Shown here in pieces: positions 1-12,781 of a stretch of DNA of 64,000 nt. Location: assembly GCA_902729315.2 (NCBI GenBank), contig LR746280.1, positions 805,001-869,000 on the forward strand, read 5' to 3'. The notes under the pieces were generated by a model. The model did not search any database and was not told the DNA's origin. It was given only the letters and a program-made list of their open reading frames with translations. A program made the position numbers and the translations under genes. Numbering within the stretch: the first letter of the stretch is position 1; each line of letters starts with the position of its first letter. This DNA comes from Spirodela intermedia. Lineage: Eukaryota > Streptophyta > Magnoliopsida > Alismatales > Araceae.

Positions 1-412
1 AATCATGAACAATGATTTGAACTTTCCTCTCTAAATGTTCCCCGTGTTTAGAGCATGCCATTCATCCATAGAAAAAGTGACTATAGAAAAGACAGCCTCC
101 ACGACTACGTCAAGGGAGAAAGCTTATAATTTTTTTTAAATGTTGAAAAATTGTACAATGATTGGGAAGCTTGGGATTCATGTACGTCATTTGTTTATGC
201 TCCTTACGTGAGTCACAGTTCAATACGAATGCAGTTCAATACTTAATATAGTATATGAAGTTTCTATAGCTCGAGTCAATAGTTACTTTTTACAATGAAA
301 AATATGTGCACGTATGTAGTAAACAACATACACCGACACCAAACTCTAGGAGTAATTTTGAGCAGCACTTGAGGTTCTGAATGAAATCTGACGGTGGAAT
401 GAAGAATGACAA

Positions 413-1466
413 CTAGACGTACTCTGTAGAAGTTTTAGCATCTTGAACATTATCTGAGTAACCTGTGACAGGTGTTTGATCATCTTGTTCAGAAGGGGCA
501 GAGGAATGACTGCACGCACGAGTCACGGAGGTAGCTGGTGTATCGTTTATTCTTGGCAACTTTCCTTTCTCCTGCGAGCCGTAGCTACCACACATATTTC
601 TCCATTTGTCCTGAATGCAATAGAAGCTCGTCAGAACACTTCTAAACCGCATCAGGATTCAGCAAATCCTGTATTGAGAAATGAGGTACGTTAAACCAAT
701 TATTTTTCTATTAGAAATACAAATATGCTAGGTCAGGTCACCAATATCATAAAGGAAACTAGATATGGCATAAAGCAAGATTAAAGAATTATGCGATGGG
801 ATAACGAAGGCTTTAGAAAATCGGTGAAACCAGGAAAATTGAAGTCACAAGAAAAGAGCCAGAATGAACTATGTACGATGGAAATATGTGGGCGGTACGC
901 ATCGGAACCATGCTCTGGGAAATGGACTATGTAAGACTTGCTCATGTCTCTTGCCTGTCCATTAATCACTAGTGACGACTTCTAGAAACTATCAAGGTGA
1001 CACCTCCATCATAACTAGACATTAATACCACAAGATTTGTCTGTATCATGACTCTTTTATAAAAATGGGGAATCACACATTCCCTGATACGGGCATCCAT
1101 AGACGCCCCAAACGCAGACCTATCCACCAAAACCAATTTCGTGGGGCAGCAATTGAACTCCAACGATAATCATAAGAAGAAGTCTGAGAAAGATGCATCA
1201 TAAGGGCAGTTATCAGACAGAGAATATGAAAGCGATGACAAACCAACCCCACCGTCGACGAGAGTCCGAAGGAAACTTTTACAAGAAACATCCGATAACA
1301 GTGGCGGCAATGAGACCTTCAGATCGACGTTGGAGCGGGAGAAGAGGCGGCGGCCGAACTGGGGATCCTTCAGAATCAATCTCCATTTGCCAGCGCCGTG
1401 CTTGAGCACCCCAGACCGTAGCGCTTCCTCCTCCTCCGGCGTCCATCTCTGCTTCGGTGCTCCCAT
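413..1466 (-). CDS. TRB-type single-Myb telomere-repeat-binding factor, 5' exons (possibly partial)
   Basis: Exon 1 (1317-1466) encodes 50 aa beginning [20 protein letters not shown] and ending SRSNVDLK. Exon 2 starts at 610 with DKWRNMCG. Together they form the N-terminal Myb/telobox domain (LKDKWRN core) of plant TRB/SMH proteins, which bind TTTAGGG repeats and telo-box promoters in the nucleus and recruit PRC2 and other chromatin complexes. Splice sites are AAG|GTCTCA and TTCAG|GACAAA. Exon 2 runs in frame to a stop at 413-415, giving about 116 aa with no histone H1/H5-like domain or C-terminal coiled coil, whereas family members are usually near 300 aa. A possible donor (GA|GTACGT) at 422 would let the gene continue, but I see no H1-like exon in bases 1-412. 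It is therefore either cut by the window edge or a truncated copy. It is divergent from the CXXC gene. Identity of the Myb part is secure; the 3' structure is not. Confidence 0.8.
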
Positions 1467-1940
1467 TCCCCTCCTCCCTTCCCTCCCCTTCCCTTCCCTT
1501 CTTCCTGCCGTGTGTTGAAAGCGACGCGGCTACTTGACACGGCGCCAAGTGCTTCCGCCTCCTCACTGGTTCTTTAAACGGTGGGCCCACAAAGATATAG
1601 GATTGCATACCGGTCCAATAAGGGCCCAAAACATCTCATGGCAATGGATGCCTCCAATTTCACATATTTTCTAAAATAAACAGGTTTCAAAATTTTGAAA
1701 TAATAAATAAAATTTAATTACTAAGTCGGAAATTTTGATTAAATAATTTATGATATAATTTAGGCGTAAAAATAAAATTTATAATATGAAAAATCTCCCC
1801 ATGACGGAACGGACGTATCCGTTATTCTTCCGGAGGTGGAAAGGCGGGAGGTCATCTCGGTGTGCGTAGGCGGCCGGAGGGAGGGCAGAGCGCAAATCCT
1901 CGGGGGATAGAAACCCTAGGCAGAGTTTCTGGCCCGGAGA
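1467..1940. promoter_or_regulatory. Shared divergent promoter between TRB and CXXC genes
   Basis: These 474 bp separate two start codons pointing away from each other, so both genes must take promoter elements from here. The edges are GC-rich and the middle (about 1640-1790) is strongly AT-rich. I see no unambiguous TATA box or other defined element. That the promoter is bidirectional is inferred from the layout. Confidence 0.5.
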
Positions 1941-4919
1941 ATGCCGATCTTCCTGCTATCGTACAAGGCGGATCTGGAGAACCTCACTGACCTCCAGCCC
2001 CGGGAAGGTTGCGACGACCCAGGCTACGGATACTTCCTGAAGGTCTCCTCGTCGATGAATGATGAGATCTCAAGGTTTGGGGGATTGGTGTTGTGCTCAA
2101 CTTCCTCACGGTTTTTATGAATTATTGGTTCTGATTCAGCTGAAGTGTGAGAGCTGTGGGGAGGTTACCCAGAGAGAGACCTGCGTGACGCTATCTGAGA
2201 CGGTCACCATGCCCAACAGCAGGGGGACCGCCCATCTTGTACAGAAGGTGCTCTATTCCTCCCGGACACGTCTTTGAATTGACCTATGCTTGCAGTGTTC
2301 CTGGTTTTTTCTTCTTCTTATCGATAGCTAAATCAATCATTCGTAAGATTTTTCTTGAAATAAATTCGCCTCTACTCATGATCTTCTTCCTTTTTTCCCA
2401 GTTTTCTTCGGCAGTGACTGACCTGTGGTCTGATTTTTTCTGAATTTCCGTGTTCTTTCCATTTTCTCAATGGAGAATACGTTTACATCCTTGTGTTCTT
2501 CTTCCTGAAGTGATTACTAAATTCAGGTTCAGTATTTGGTTCTTCTATCATTCCTTGATTTTAACCCCTTGGATGGCACTTGATCATCACCATGAGACAC
2601 AAATAGCATGGCGTAGGAACCGAGATCTTGCTCCTGGGGACTCTTGGCATGGTGACAATTTCCCACCTGAAGAAATGAGTTCCACGTCGTGTATAGGTCA
2701 GCCATGTGAAACGGACGCCATGAAACCTCCTTTCCACAAGCTCCTTCTCCAAGTTCACGTCCATTTTCAGTCGGAGTTTAAGAATCACAATGAACTGGGT
2801 TTTCACAGATGCAGTCCCACAAGGGAGAGGAAGGAACATGAAGAAACACACCATGGCCGAAGTCAAGATTGTGACTCCAATGAAGTGACCCCACCTTTTC
2901 AGATGGTGAACATTTCAGTGGATAAAGGGACTATGGTTCATTTGTTTCTGACCTAGAAATTGTAATAGTTACGTGATGGTATGCCTCATACTCTCTCCCT
3001 AGTGCAGTCGCATCCTGTCCTAGGCTGCCCTTAAGCACCAGCATAACACAGCAAGGACTGAGCTCAAACCAGGTAGGCTAATCATCTGCACATGAACAAG
3101 GAAGAACACGGGAAGAGTAGCTAACTTTAGGTTGAAAAATTATAAAAAGCCAGTGTTAAACATATATAGAAAGTTTATAAGATCCGGTGATATTTGAAAA
3201 AGCAAATTTCTGCACTTGTGATCTTGAGGCCTTAATCAACAGAGAACAACATGGTATGGTACTGTCCATGACCTTTTTAGGGCTGAATGCCATAACACAA
3301 CCTTGGTGTCTCCCTCAAGTGTCTGGAAGCTTCATTCTTCTCACTAATCCTTTGGACCGTGAACATTTCGATGCTGGTTGAATGATAACCGGATGCACAG
3401 AGTTCCTGAACTGGCTTCGCACTGACCTTCTTGACACTTTCAGTGCTTGGTGGAAAAACTTGCATGCACCCATTTTTACCATCTTAAGTATCGATGATCT
3501 GAGATGCAAAATTAATTTGGCCTTTAAATTTCTTGGAGGTGGGTTATTTTGTGTCAAGTATCAATTGTCTTTGAGTGGGAATATGCCGTTATTTCTTCAC
3601 TGAAGATTGCTCAGAATGTGCGTGCAAGATTTCTCTTCCTTATCTCTTGGATTGAATCTTGAAATAATATATTTCCTGCTTCCAATTCTATGCTGATTTT
3701 TCATTCAAAAATGGTGAGCAAATAATCGGATTGGCAAGTTTTGCACACGTAGATGATTTCTTTGATGTACCATGAATTCGGTGTGGTTTGCTTGAAGATT
3801 AACTTGTCAGTTAATTGCATAATTTATTTTAAGCTCATAAGTGTTCTTGAAAGAAGTATGAAATCGTGTTGTCTTCTTCAGTGCAAGTTTTGTGGAAGGG
3901 AGGGATCGGTTCTCATGATTCCAGGGCACGGCAAACCGTTGACGCTTGAATTGAGTGAGGCGCAGGCTCTTGTTCCTTTGATGGTGTTTGAGTGCAGGGG
4001 CTTCGAACCCATCGAGTTTGTCTTTGCAGATGGATGGAAAGCAAAGTCCGTAAGTGTTTCCCACCTTCACATCCGACGGTTGACTTTGCAGCAGTTATTA
4101 TAGTATGAAACATCTCAAGAAATGGGAAAATATAGGATACCCAAACCTTATGGAAGTCGTTGACTATTTGGCTCCCCTTTAGTCAGTACAGTTGACTCAC
4201 TCTGGTTTTGACTTCTATACATCCAATACACACCAGTCGCCTATCCATCCCCTGACCCACCTTGGTAAGACGATCCTACGAGTAGTTCTTAGTTGTTGCC
4301 CACTAGATGGAAGCTGGGTTGTTGGGAGCTCAGGCGAGATGGGGTGGACAGTCGGCCTTCTGCTTGTAATGGGGGCTTCTCTGTGCGTTATCACCACTTG
4401 GAATTCACCCCTTCGGAAAGACTGTGCCTTTGCTTTCATTTTCTCTGGTGATCGCACTGCGTGAGTTTCCCTCTGTATTAGTACATTCTAAACCTCTTCT
4501 TCTTTCAGTTTCTCTGATGATCTCTCAGTTAATGCATATTTTTCAAGAGCCTGGTTTTCGTGTTCCCCCTGTAGACGTCCGGCACTGCATACGAGATCGA
4601 TTTATCCCAAGGGGACTTTGCGGAGTACGATGAGGATGGCGGATGCCCCGTCAGCCTGTCCAATCTTGAGGCTAGATTTAAAGTGGTGAGTTGCACTGCC
4701 ACTTAGTTTGACTTTTCAAATTAGCAATGGTCAAAACGGTGGGCACATGAACCATCACATCTGCGGGTCAAAAAGTTAACGGACAACTAGTTGGGGAGTA
4801 TTCAGAAGAGTCGTCGTTGATTTTCTTAAATAAGTCATTTTAAAGGCTGGGCTTTTGACTTTGCCAAATGTGTTCAGGTGCACAAGAAGAACAAGCGGGG
4901 GCAGACCGTGTATGAATGA
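1941..4919 (+). CDS. CXXC-motif zinc-binding protein (DUF866, C1orf123/CZIB family)
   Basis: Five exons: 1941-2042, 2140-2247, 3882-4049, 4575-4685 and 4878-4919. They join in frame to 176 aa, close to the family length of about 160. Two CXXC pairs (KCESC at about residues 36-40 and CKFC at 71-74) are the zinc ligands typical of this compact beta-fold family. Conserved blocks follow: HLVQK, ECRGFEPIEF, FADGWKAKS and YDEDGGCPVSLSNL. All introns are GT-AG. The start has the expected family beginning (YKADLENLTDLQP). The protein is a small eukaryotic zinc binder of unknown exact role. Intron 2 (2248-3881) is 1.6 kb and holds unrelated open frames. AATAAA at 5030-5035 is a likely poly(A) signal. 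The gene converges on the PITH gene. Confidence 0.93.
2248..3881 (+). other. Large intron 2 of the CXXC gene with an unassigned open frame
   Basis: This intron is over ten times longer than intron 1. It contains a 168-codon frame at 2450-2956 (+) and an overlapping 101-codon antisense frame at 2561-2866. Neither shows a domain I recognise, and open frames on both strands suggest an old inserted fragment rather than a gene. Confidence 0.4.
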
Positions 4920-5783
4920 ATGAGGAGAACCCCATGGGCCACACACGAATCCTGGTTCTGATACAAGTTGCTTTGGGTGATCTAGAGGTTTCTGACGACT
5001 TGTTGATGAACACTTACTCTTGAGTGACTAATAAATATGGTTTTGAAGTCATTCTCTGATGGGTAAACCGAATGATTTGGCCATTATTTCCTCACTCTAG
5101 TCTAAATTAATCCGCTTCTTGTGTCAGCAGGTTCCTAATATTTGACCCTTTCTCTGATGGCCGATCCAGGGTTTATAGGGTTTGACTTTTTTGCTTTGGG
5201 CCTGCACATGGTTTATAGGGTTTACAGGGTTTATAGGGTTTGCTGAGATCCATGAATGGTGATAACCATCTTGATGTTGACATCATCTTTCCTTGGTTTC
5301 ATGAGGATGGGTGGGTGGGTGAAGCCTTTTACAAAGGAGTGAGAAGAGTCTACGAGTCATTCGAGCCTTTTACACAGTTTGCTTGCGGGAAGTGAGAGGA
5401 AGCTCGTGAAACCATAGCAGTCCAACTCCAGCGAGAGCCTGCACATGGGGGTGTGCTTGTGAATCAGAGGGGATTAATGGCAGCTAAGCTAGTGGAGATC
5501 AGGGGTGTGAGGAAGAGGCTGCAAGGTGGTGGGTTAGGAAGAGGGGAGGTGGACGTCCACACAGAGGAAGGGATTCGGATTCAGCTGGTTATAGCCAAAG
5601 CGTGCAGAAGGGAGCTGGGTGGATTCAGAGATGGCAGATGAACACAGGAAGAGGGTAATGCCATCAATTCAACAGCTCGTGGAAGGTAAGATGGGAATAA
5701 TGAGCCAAAGACATGCTGCATGAGATGGTTATATATATAGCAAGGGAAAGGAGGGGGAAGATATCTCACCTCTGTCCAAATCT
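4920..5783. other. Convergent intergenic spacer with TTTATAGGG/TTTACAGGG repeats
   Basis: This holds the 3' flanks of the CXXC gene (+) and the PITH gene (-). At 5170-5245 there are several 9-mers resembling TTTATAGGG, three of them in tandem at 5211-5242, a degenerate relative of the plant telomere unit TTTAGGG. A 62-codon frame at 5453-5641 has no recognisable homology. There is no other gene here. Confidence 0.5.
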
Positions 5784-8700
5784 TCACTCCACATGAGACA
5801 TGCCCCCGGTCTCCGCACGGGTCCTGCATAGATTAGATAAGTCCATGAAATCAACGGCTAAGTAACCAGAATGGAGTCGATATGTTGCAGGATAAGCTCC
5901 TAATCTTTCATGAGTTTTAGGGTTTGCGCTTAATGCCATTATCATCAAAGGGATTATTTTTAAAATAATTTTAGGGGGTTATTATGAGAAAACTCACTTG
6001 TGGTCAGATGGATTGGGCATGACTTCATAAACGATGGTGGCTACAACATCCCTCTTCAGCTGCACGAGGAAGAGGGGCCCACACACATAATTAGTCAACC
6101 CTCGGATTTAGAAAGAACCAAGCCATGAGAGGGTTTTGGAGTCGATAAGTACCTGAGTAGCTTCACCACGCAGGCCAATGTAGTAAATCTGGGTGGTATC
6201 TCCGCCGAAGTTGTCAGGAAAATGCAAGGTGAGACTACCAACGCTTTGGAACCTCGAGTATCTGATCCAACAGGAAGAACATAACCCTGTGAGTCTGAGC
6301 GCAGGGACAGAAGCGCTCCAGTAATCACATACATCTAGCCAGCCACATCATAAATCGGAATCACTAGTACATTGTTCATCGCGGAGAAGAACCAAGGGCT
6401 CTTTTTCTTACACAATATCATCTACTATATGTTTTCTTAGAAAGATTCCTGCTGCTTGTGGACCGGACATAATTAGATTAATAGGACAATAAGGCGTTCC
6501 AAAGGTGTTCTAAAGGTCAATAGATGGTGAGAGATTTACTTTTGAATAAGTTTTCTTGGGCATGATTGTTGTATTTTACGATCTAAATAAAATAATTGAT
6601 GGCAGCTCACAGATGTGGTAATCACCAGTGGCTACAGTGTGGCAAAATAGTGGAAATAATGAAGTAATTGGTAGTAACTAGGTGATTATAGGTAATTTAA
6701 TGAACACCGGCATTGAGAAATCACAAGAATTTAGTGATAATGGTACAAAGCCTAAAGACGAGTGTATCAAAATAGGATAGACGTTTCCCCACATTGACAT
6801 ACAATCCTCTGCGAGTATTATTACTACAACCAGAGGCAGAAGCATTGAAGTGTAATACGAAAGTTAAACCATGTTGGCCATCTTAAAGCAAGCTCGCCAA
6901 AGATTGTTCTTTTACTGAAACACTTGTCAAAAATTCTAAACGAATTTAATAAATAAAAAAAGGAGAAAGTAGCCTGACGAGGGTTTAATGAAAGAATGGA
7001 GCTTAAGAAGGATAATAGATGTTTTATTATTGTGCTGTCATAGGCCACAACTTCAAGGAAACAAGGAATACGACATGAAACTGTCGAGAGGCTCACCTTG
7101 TTTGGTACTCCAGCAATCCATGCAAATTTTCAGCCAAATCCCACTCCTTTGAATTAACAAGGCCATAATAGATCAGATCCTGCTGAAAAATCACAAAAAT
7201 ATTCTAAAATGAATGAATAGTTACCTGGACAGGTTGCATAGTCTGAGCATCCGAAAAATCAATACCATCTCGATTGATAAATCTGAAAAAAAATTCAAGG
7301 ATTATCAAAAATAATTTAAAAAGTTGTCACAGAAATTAAACGCTAAGTAAAAAAAAAGGAAGAGAAAGCAAACGTAAAAATTATCCACTGATGAGAAAAA
7401 TAACTGAAATGTATTGTAGGTCATATCTATAATAAAGTTTCTATTTTTGTATCGTCAGAGTGAAGATCTTGATGGTACTAACCAATGGGTGTTAGAGTGA
7501 GAAAGACAAGTCAGTGCTCTATTGCCAGTGAAAAGGTACACTATGAACGAAAGAATCTCTCCCCCTTTTTTACATTCCACTATCTAATTTTTATTGGGAA
7601 AAATGATTACCCCTTGCAGTTTAGAAGCTCATGTAATTGCTTTTCTTATATCATCAATATGGATATTCGGGTCGCACTATTTCGGTCAGTCTACGTAGCG
7701 ATGTTGCCCTTTACCTATTTTCTAGACACTTCCAGCTTGATGTGGCTCTGAAATTGTTATACTTCTCCACTGACCAACACGAAGACACTTGAAATCGTCC
7801 ACTTACCCAAGGGTCCGGTTGTTCAGCTTCGTGCTAAAAAGCTGCAGCTTTTCATACCTCAAGAGGTGAGCCTGAAAGGAGGGAGCCTCAGGCGCATGAG
7901 GTTCAATCAGTCTCAAGACGAGAAGTTGAACGCGAAACACTCAAGGGTGGGTCTCCTTCCTTCCATCGTGCGTGATACAACATAACCAACACGTAGACAC
8001 TTGAAATCAGGCTTTAAATTTCTCAGGACGGTTACTCGGGACACCATTTGGAAAGAAAATAGTCATAGTGCCGTAATATTAATCTTCCATTCTTCTCTAA
8101 GCCTGCAGATTTCTCATTGGTTTCAATTTTCAGCTGTCTCTGAAAAGCTTACTATTCTAAATTCCTGGAAAGGTACTTGAGATGGTCAATCAGTCAGGCA
8201 GGTAGCCAAAAATATAGAAAATAAAAATTGAAATTATATGGTTCGTTAACTATCTGGATATCAGTCAAGTTCTGACACTATCAAGCCGACCAAAGCTTTA
8301 AAATAAAAATCTAATGACTCAAGAGAAGGTTCAGGAAACGACAATTTTTTCCCCAAAAAATTCATCAAATGAAATGTTTTTGCCTTTAGGTTCTTCAGGG
8401 ATTGCAACACCAAGACGTGTAAAGCTTATTAGCAATCTACTTTCTCCATTCTTTGCAATTGAATTACCATATTCATCCTCTAAAAGAAACTCCATTCATT
8501 GTGCAGCACAGCCAATTTTATAACGAAACAATATACAGCCAATTTTATCAACAAGTTCGACTTAGCATGCAGGTATCTCTAGTTCATCTAGGAATTAAGG
8601 GTCTCTATTCCTCGAGATGGTATAAATTTTGTTCTCACAAAATGCATGCACAAGTCTCCCCCCCTCTCAACAAAGAAAAGAATCTCTAAGCTAATACTCT

Positions 8701-11700
8701 GGTATTTAATTCATTTAAATTAAAATACTCACAACTGTAGAGAGTATCATCTGGTAACCATGTAATTAATGTTGCGTGATAAAGTTTTAAAATGCACAGA
8801 CTTCTGCTAAAAAAAAAAGAAGGTATAATGGCAACAAATGAATACGTGAAAAAAATTGAAAAACGTTAATTTACACCAAAATAGAAACATAGAACATACG
8901 CTCGCATTTTCGAAGGGCTTGTCCCATTGGTACCGCCAACCACTGAGATACTCTTTATCTTGACATCTGAGGTAAATCTGCCACGTAAACATGATTTAAT
9001 GAATAAAATAGGGCACTGCATATGAGCACATCATAAACCAGATGGCACGCAGGGTTTTAAACAAGCTTCAAGTTTTATCTTTCATACTGAGGTCGTCGAA
9101 AATGTCCTGCATTTTTTTTTCTTTAAAGTTAGTGAACAGGGGATTCGTATAATGTTAATTATACAAAATCAAGGAGCATTTTTTACCGGAGATAGTTTCA
9201 AAAACAAGGTTAATACTCGACATTTAAAATTTATGCAAATTTAGTTGATACTCGACATAGATTGTAGAAAAATATTTTTTGATCCATGCACGAATTTGAA
9301 GATGTCTTGTCAGCCGTATGATCCTCGTTCGCAGAAAAATTAAAAATAAACGTTTGTTTTCAAATTTAATTAGTAGGTCCATAAAAATATAACGAAATGG
9401 CTCTTTCGTTTAGTTCACGCAATAACATGTTTATATCTTTTATGATTCGAAAATAAACTAAGATTCTAAGCATACATGAACCAGATAAAAAAATCCAGCA
9501 CGTGCAACGCATCTGAGAATACGACCAAATAAACAAGTAGGCTAAATTCCGATAACCATTAAAAGGCACCAAAACACCACCTTTCGATGGAGTTACAAGA
9601 AGTGTTCATACCTTTCATGCACAATTTAAAAAACGGTATATAGAAGTTTTTTTTTCATCTTTAGCAATATTTTGAAAAAATCAAGCCATAACTCACTGTT
9701 TAGACTGAGATTTCCGGCTGACAGAAAGGGTTCAATGGAAAATAATCAACTTCTGTAGCTGACTTACAAAGGATTTATCTAACCAAGGCTCTTACACACG
9801 GTTGAATAATGAGCGAAGTGCCGTAATATTTCCATTAGTAGTATTCCATTGGTTCAACAAGCACAAAGAAAAGTTGCCCTATTCACAGATTGATTTTCCA
9901 AATAACATGAAAACTATATTGGAACAAATAAAAATAATTCTTTACTTAATCAAAATATCTTGGACACACCACATAAATATGGTCAGCAAAATTCATGAAA
10001 CCATAGGAATGATAATATCACAGCAAGATCATGGCAGTTAAAGATAGCAAGTCTACTTACGGAATGAAGACAAGTAACTCGGGATCACCATCATTGCTTT
10101 CCAGAAAACCCTGACAAAGGAAATCATGCAAGAAACATGACATGAGAGATTTTCTGTACAAAAACACTATCTGAATATAAAATGCTTGTCTGAAAGAAAA
10201 TGAACTCTTTTCAGGAATTTCAATAAATAAAAGCGCGAACTCTTCCATGAAATATGGATTGTAATTAGCAACTAAAAGACAAACTTATGCTGTACCATCT
10301 GAGCCCCAGCTTGTCAGTGAATACTTTGGGCTAACTGGAATAAGCCAGCGGTAGACCCGAAAGGCATGCATCCAACGATAGCATAGGGTCAATTACCTAC
10401 GTTCACAGGTCAGCACGCCATGGCTGGAGTTGGTGCAGGTGAGTACCATGTCCTACACACCTCATTTTCTCTAACGCCTTCTAGCCAGGCTGCTTCGAGT
10501 TCTTCCATCCCCCCCCCCCAAAAAAAAACATCTCTATTCCTCCCTCTCCTTGATTAGCGAAGAGAGTTAGCCTCATAGAGCCATTCAAACAAGATCTTAT
10601 AGTTGGGAACTGTTAATTTTAGTGCATGTTCAAATAATAACGAATAAAAACCGAAACAAAAAAGTAACAGTAACTAATTATAGAAAAATTAATGAAAAAT
10701 AAAACTAATTCCCTAAAGCGATTATGTATTAAATAGTTAAGGGTAAGAAAAGGTATTGTCATAGGAAAGTGTACCTCTGAAGAGTTCAGGCGACTCTCCC
10801 AGGGTTTAAAAACAGACTTAACGCTTCCAGAAACAGACTCATTTAAGGCTGAAGCCTGATAAAATACATAGATGGTGGTTAGAAAAAATAAAAACACGAA
10901 CGCTAAACATTCAAAATTACAGAAATAAAAATTTAAATTTAACCTCATAACAACCGTAAAATATAACCGCAGGACAAAATTAGCAATTAAAAGTTAAAGA
11001 AAAATAAATCTCCACAATGACTTCATATCATCCGTAAAATATAACTGCAGGAAAAATTTGGCAATTAAAAGTTAAAGAAAAATACGTCTCAACATTGACT
11101 TCATAACATCCTTAAACTATAACTGCAAGACAAAGTGGCAATATAATCAGGATACAATATTTTAAGCCAGAGGTGCTGTTACAGCAGCATCAGGATGTCA
11201 AGCGTAGAAGAGATAAAAATAGAACCAACATTTGATTATGATTCACGGTATTACATAAATAACTACTCGACACCATCTACAGAAAAACCACGTTCAATGG
11301 AATCAAAACTTTGTCCTAGTGCATTAGTATTCCATGAGTCTAGGGTCTTTGCAAATGTATAAATATAATATAAGATGATTAAATATTTGTCTAGCATACA
11401 ACTTACAAGTCCTAACATTTATTGGAACTTGGACTATGTGATTAGAATGGTGATGGCAACGAAGAAATTCTCTTAAACATGGCACGCACTCAATTCTACA
11501 TGCAAGGAAACAAGGCTGAGAATGGTAACCTTAGGAAACGACAAAAAATTGAAAGAAGCTGATTTAAAACTATCACCAGGAATCAAGGCATAAATAGTAC
11601 ACTGGTTCTAGTTTTCACAGCATTGACCCTGTAATTTCCCCAGAAAGCATCATTCACATGCAAGATTGCTATGGCAGATTCTTTTGGGAAAAACAGAGAA

Positions 11701-12032
11701 AATACGAAGACAATAGAATTTATAGAAGTTGCAAAATAGCTACAATAAGAAGTAAACGAGAAGAGCTCCTAGATAATGACATAGTTAAACAATCAAACAC
11801 TCGAATCAGAGAAGAAATGAGTACTCAAATCGAATGCGACCAGATTGAAAAGACGTATTCGACTTTCTAAGGACACGGTAAAGAAAGCATCAATAGTTAA
11901 TAATGAAATTTCCGAACAGCATAGGGAGGACAGGTAGAAGAAATGTGCCTTGGAGAAGTCGATGTGCTTGTACAGAGACCAATTCGCCGAGCAGTCGTGG
12001 TCCTCACAGCTGTGATCGTGCATACACGCCAT
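5784..12032 (-). CDS. PITH-domain protein (DUF1000; PITHD1-like)
   Basis: Nine exons on the minus strand: 11949-12032, 10775-10855, 10061-10110, 8900-8977, 7225-7282, 7097-7146, 6153-6261, 5998-6059 and 5784-5823. They join to 203 aa. The N-terminus has a Cys/His-rich motif (MACMHDHSCEDHDCSANW), followed by the PITH domain at about residues 25-190, with LNESV, DPELLVFIPF, FPDNFGGDTTQIYYIGLRGE and ATQLKRDVVATIVYE. The end is TRAETGGMSHVE. PITH domains are shared with the C-terminus of thioredoxin-like protein 1, which binds the 26S proteasome; the role of the stand-alone plant protein is not settled. Intron 1 (10856-11948) appears to use a GC donor. The exon 6 acceptor is placed at AAAG|GAGTGG from conservation; an upstream CAG would add 12 in-frame codons and could be alternative splicing. 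Confidence 0.92.
10942..11150. repeat. 78-bp tandem repeat, about 2.7 copies
   Basis: Two full 78-bp units start at 10942 and 11020, and a partial third starts at 11098. Each carries CTTCATA-like, CCGTAAAATATAAC and GCAATTAAAAGTTAAAG blocks with a few substitutions. The array lies upstream of exon 2, inside PITH intron 1. Confidence 0.85.
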
Positions 12033-12556
12033 GCCGTTCCTTCAACACTCCACCCTCTCCTGTTCCCCTATTCCTGTGAATCGAGAAAGGAATCGACGCA
12101 AAGAGTACAACGGGACTCAAAGTCGGCGGCCAAGCGCACTCTCTTTTCCAGTGGCTCCGGTCTGGTAAACCGCGGAGCAATCAATCCGCAAGGCGCAGCC
12201 GCCTTCTAGAAATATCGGTTTTTAACGAATCGATAAAAAGATATAAACGAAATATAAATAATAGTATATATACGTTTTAAAACGTATACATAAACTATTT
12301 GTATTATATAGGGGTATCATATAATTTTCCTCTGCCCAGGGCAATAACAATTCTAATGGGCCTGGTTGGTTTCAATTTTTGTGAAAGCCCAGCCTAGTAA
12401 CAGGGTCGATAACTCTGGAGCACAAGTACAAATCACAGCCCGGAAGTCCAATTATTAATTTACTAGATTGGTTGTCGCAGCTTGGGCCATTATTGGGCCT
12501 TGAATGCCCAACTGGTAGTTCTCTCTTGGGCCTTCTCCAGGCCTGGATTCTCATCT
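12033..12556. promoter_or_regulatory. PITH promoter region
   Basis: This region lies upstream of the PITH start and downstream of CHMP1. It is AT-rich at 12220-12330, with TATATA stretches near 12267-12274. No gene or definite element is visible. Confidence 0.4.
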
Positions 12557-12781
12557 GCGAGAGGGAGAGAGAGAAGAGAGAGAGAAGAGAGAGAGAAGAG
12601 AGAGAAGAGAGAGAAGAGAGAGGAGAGAGAAGAGAGAGTGTGTGTGAGAGAGATAGAGAGAGTGTGTGAGAGAGAGAGATAGAGAGAGATAGGGAGAGAG
12701 TGAGAGAGTGAGAGAGAGAGAGGGAGAGGGAGAGAGGGAGAGAGAGAGGGAGAGAGAGAGGGAGAGAGAGAGGGAGAGAGA

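Noticed and set aside
2450-2956. 168-codon frame in CXXC intron 2
   Set aside because: It lies within a well-supported intron, has an overlapping antisense frame and no recognisable domain. It is kept only as an intron note.
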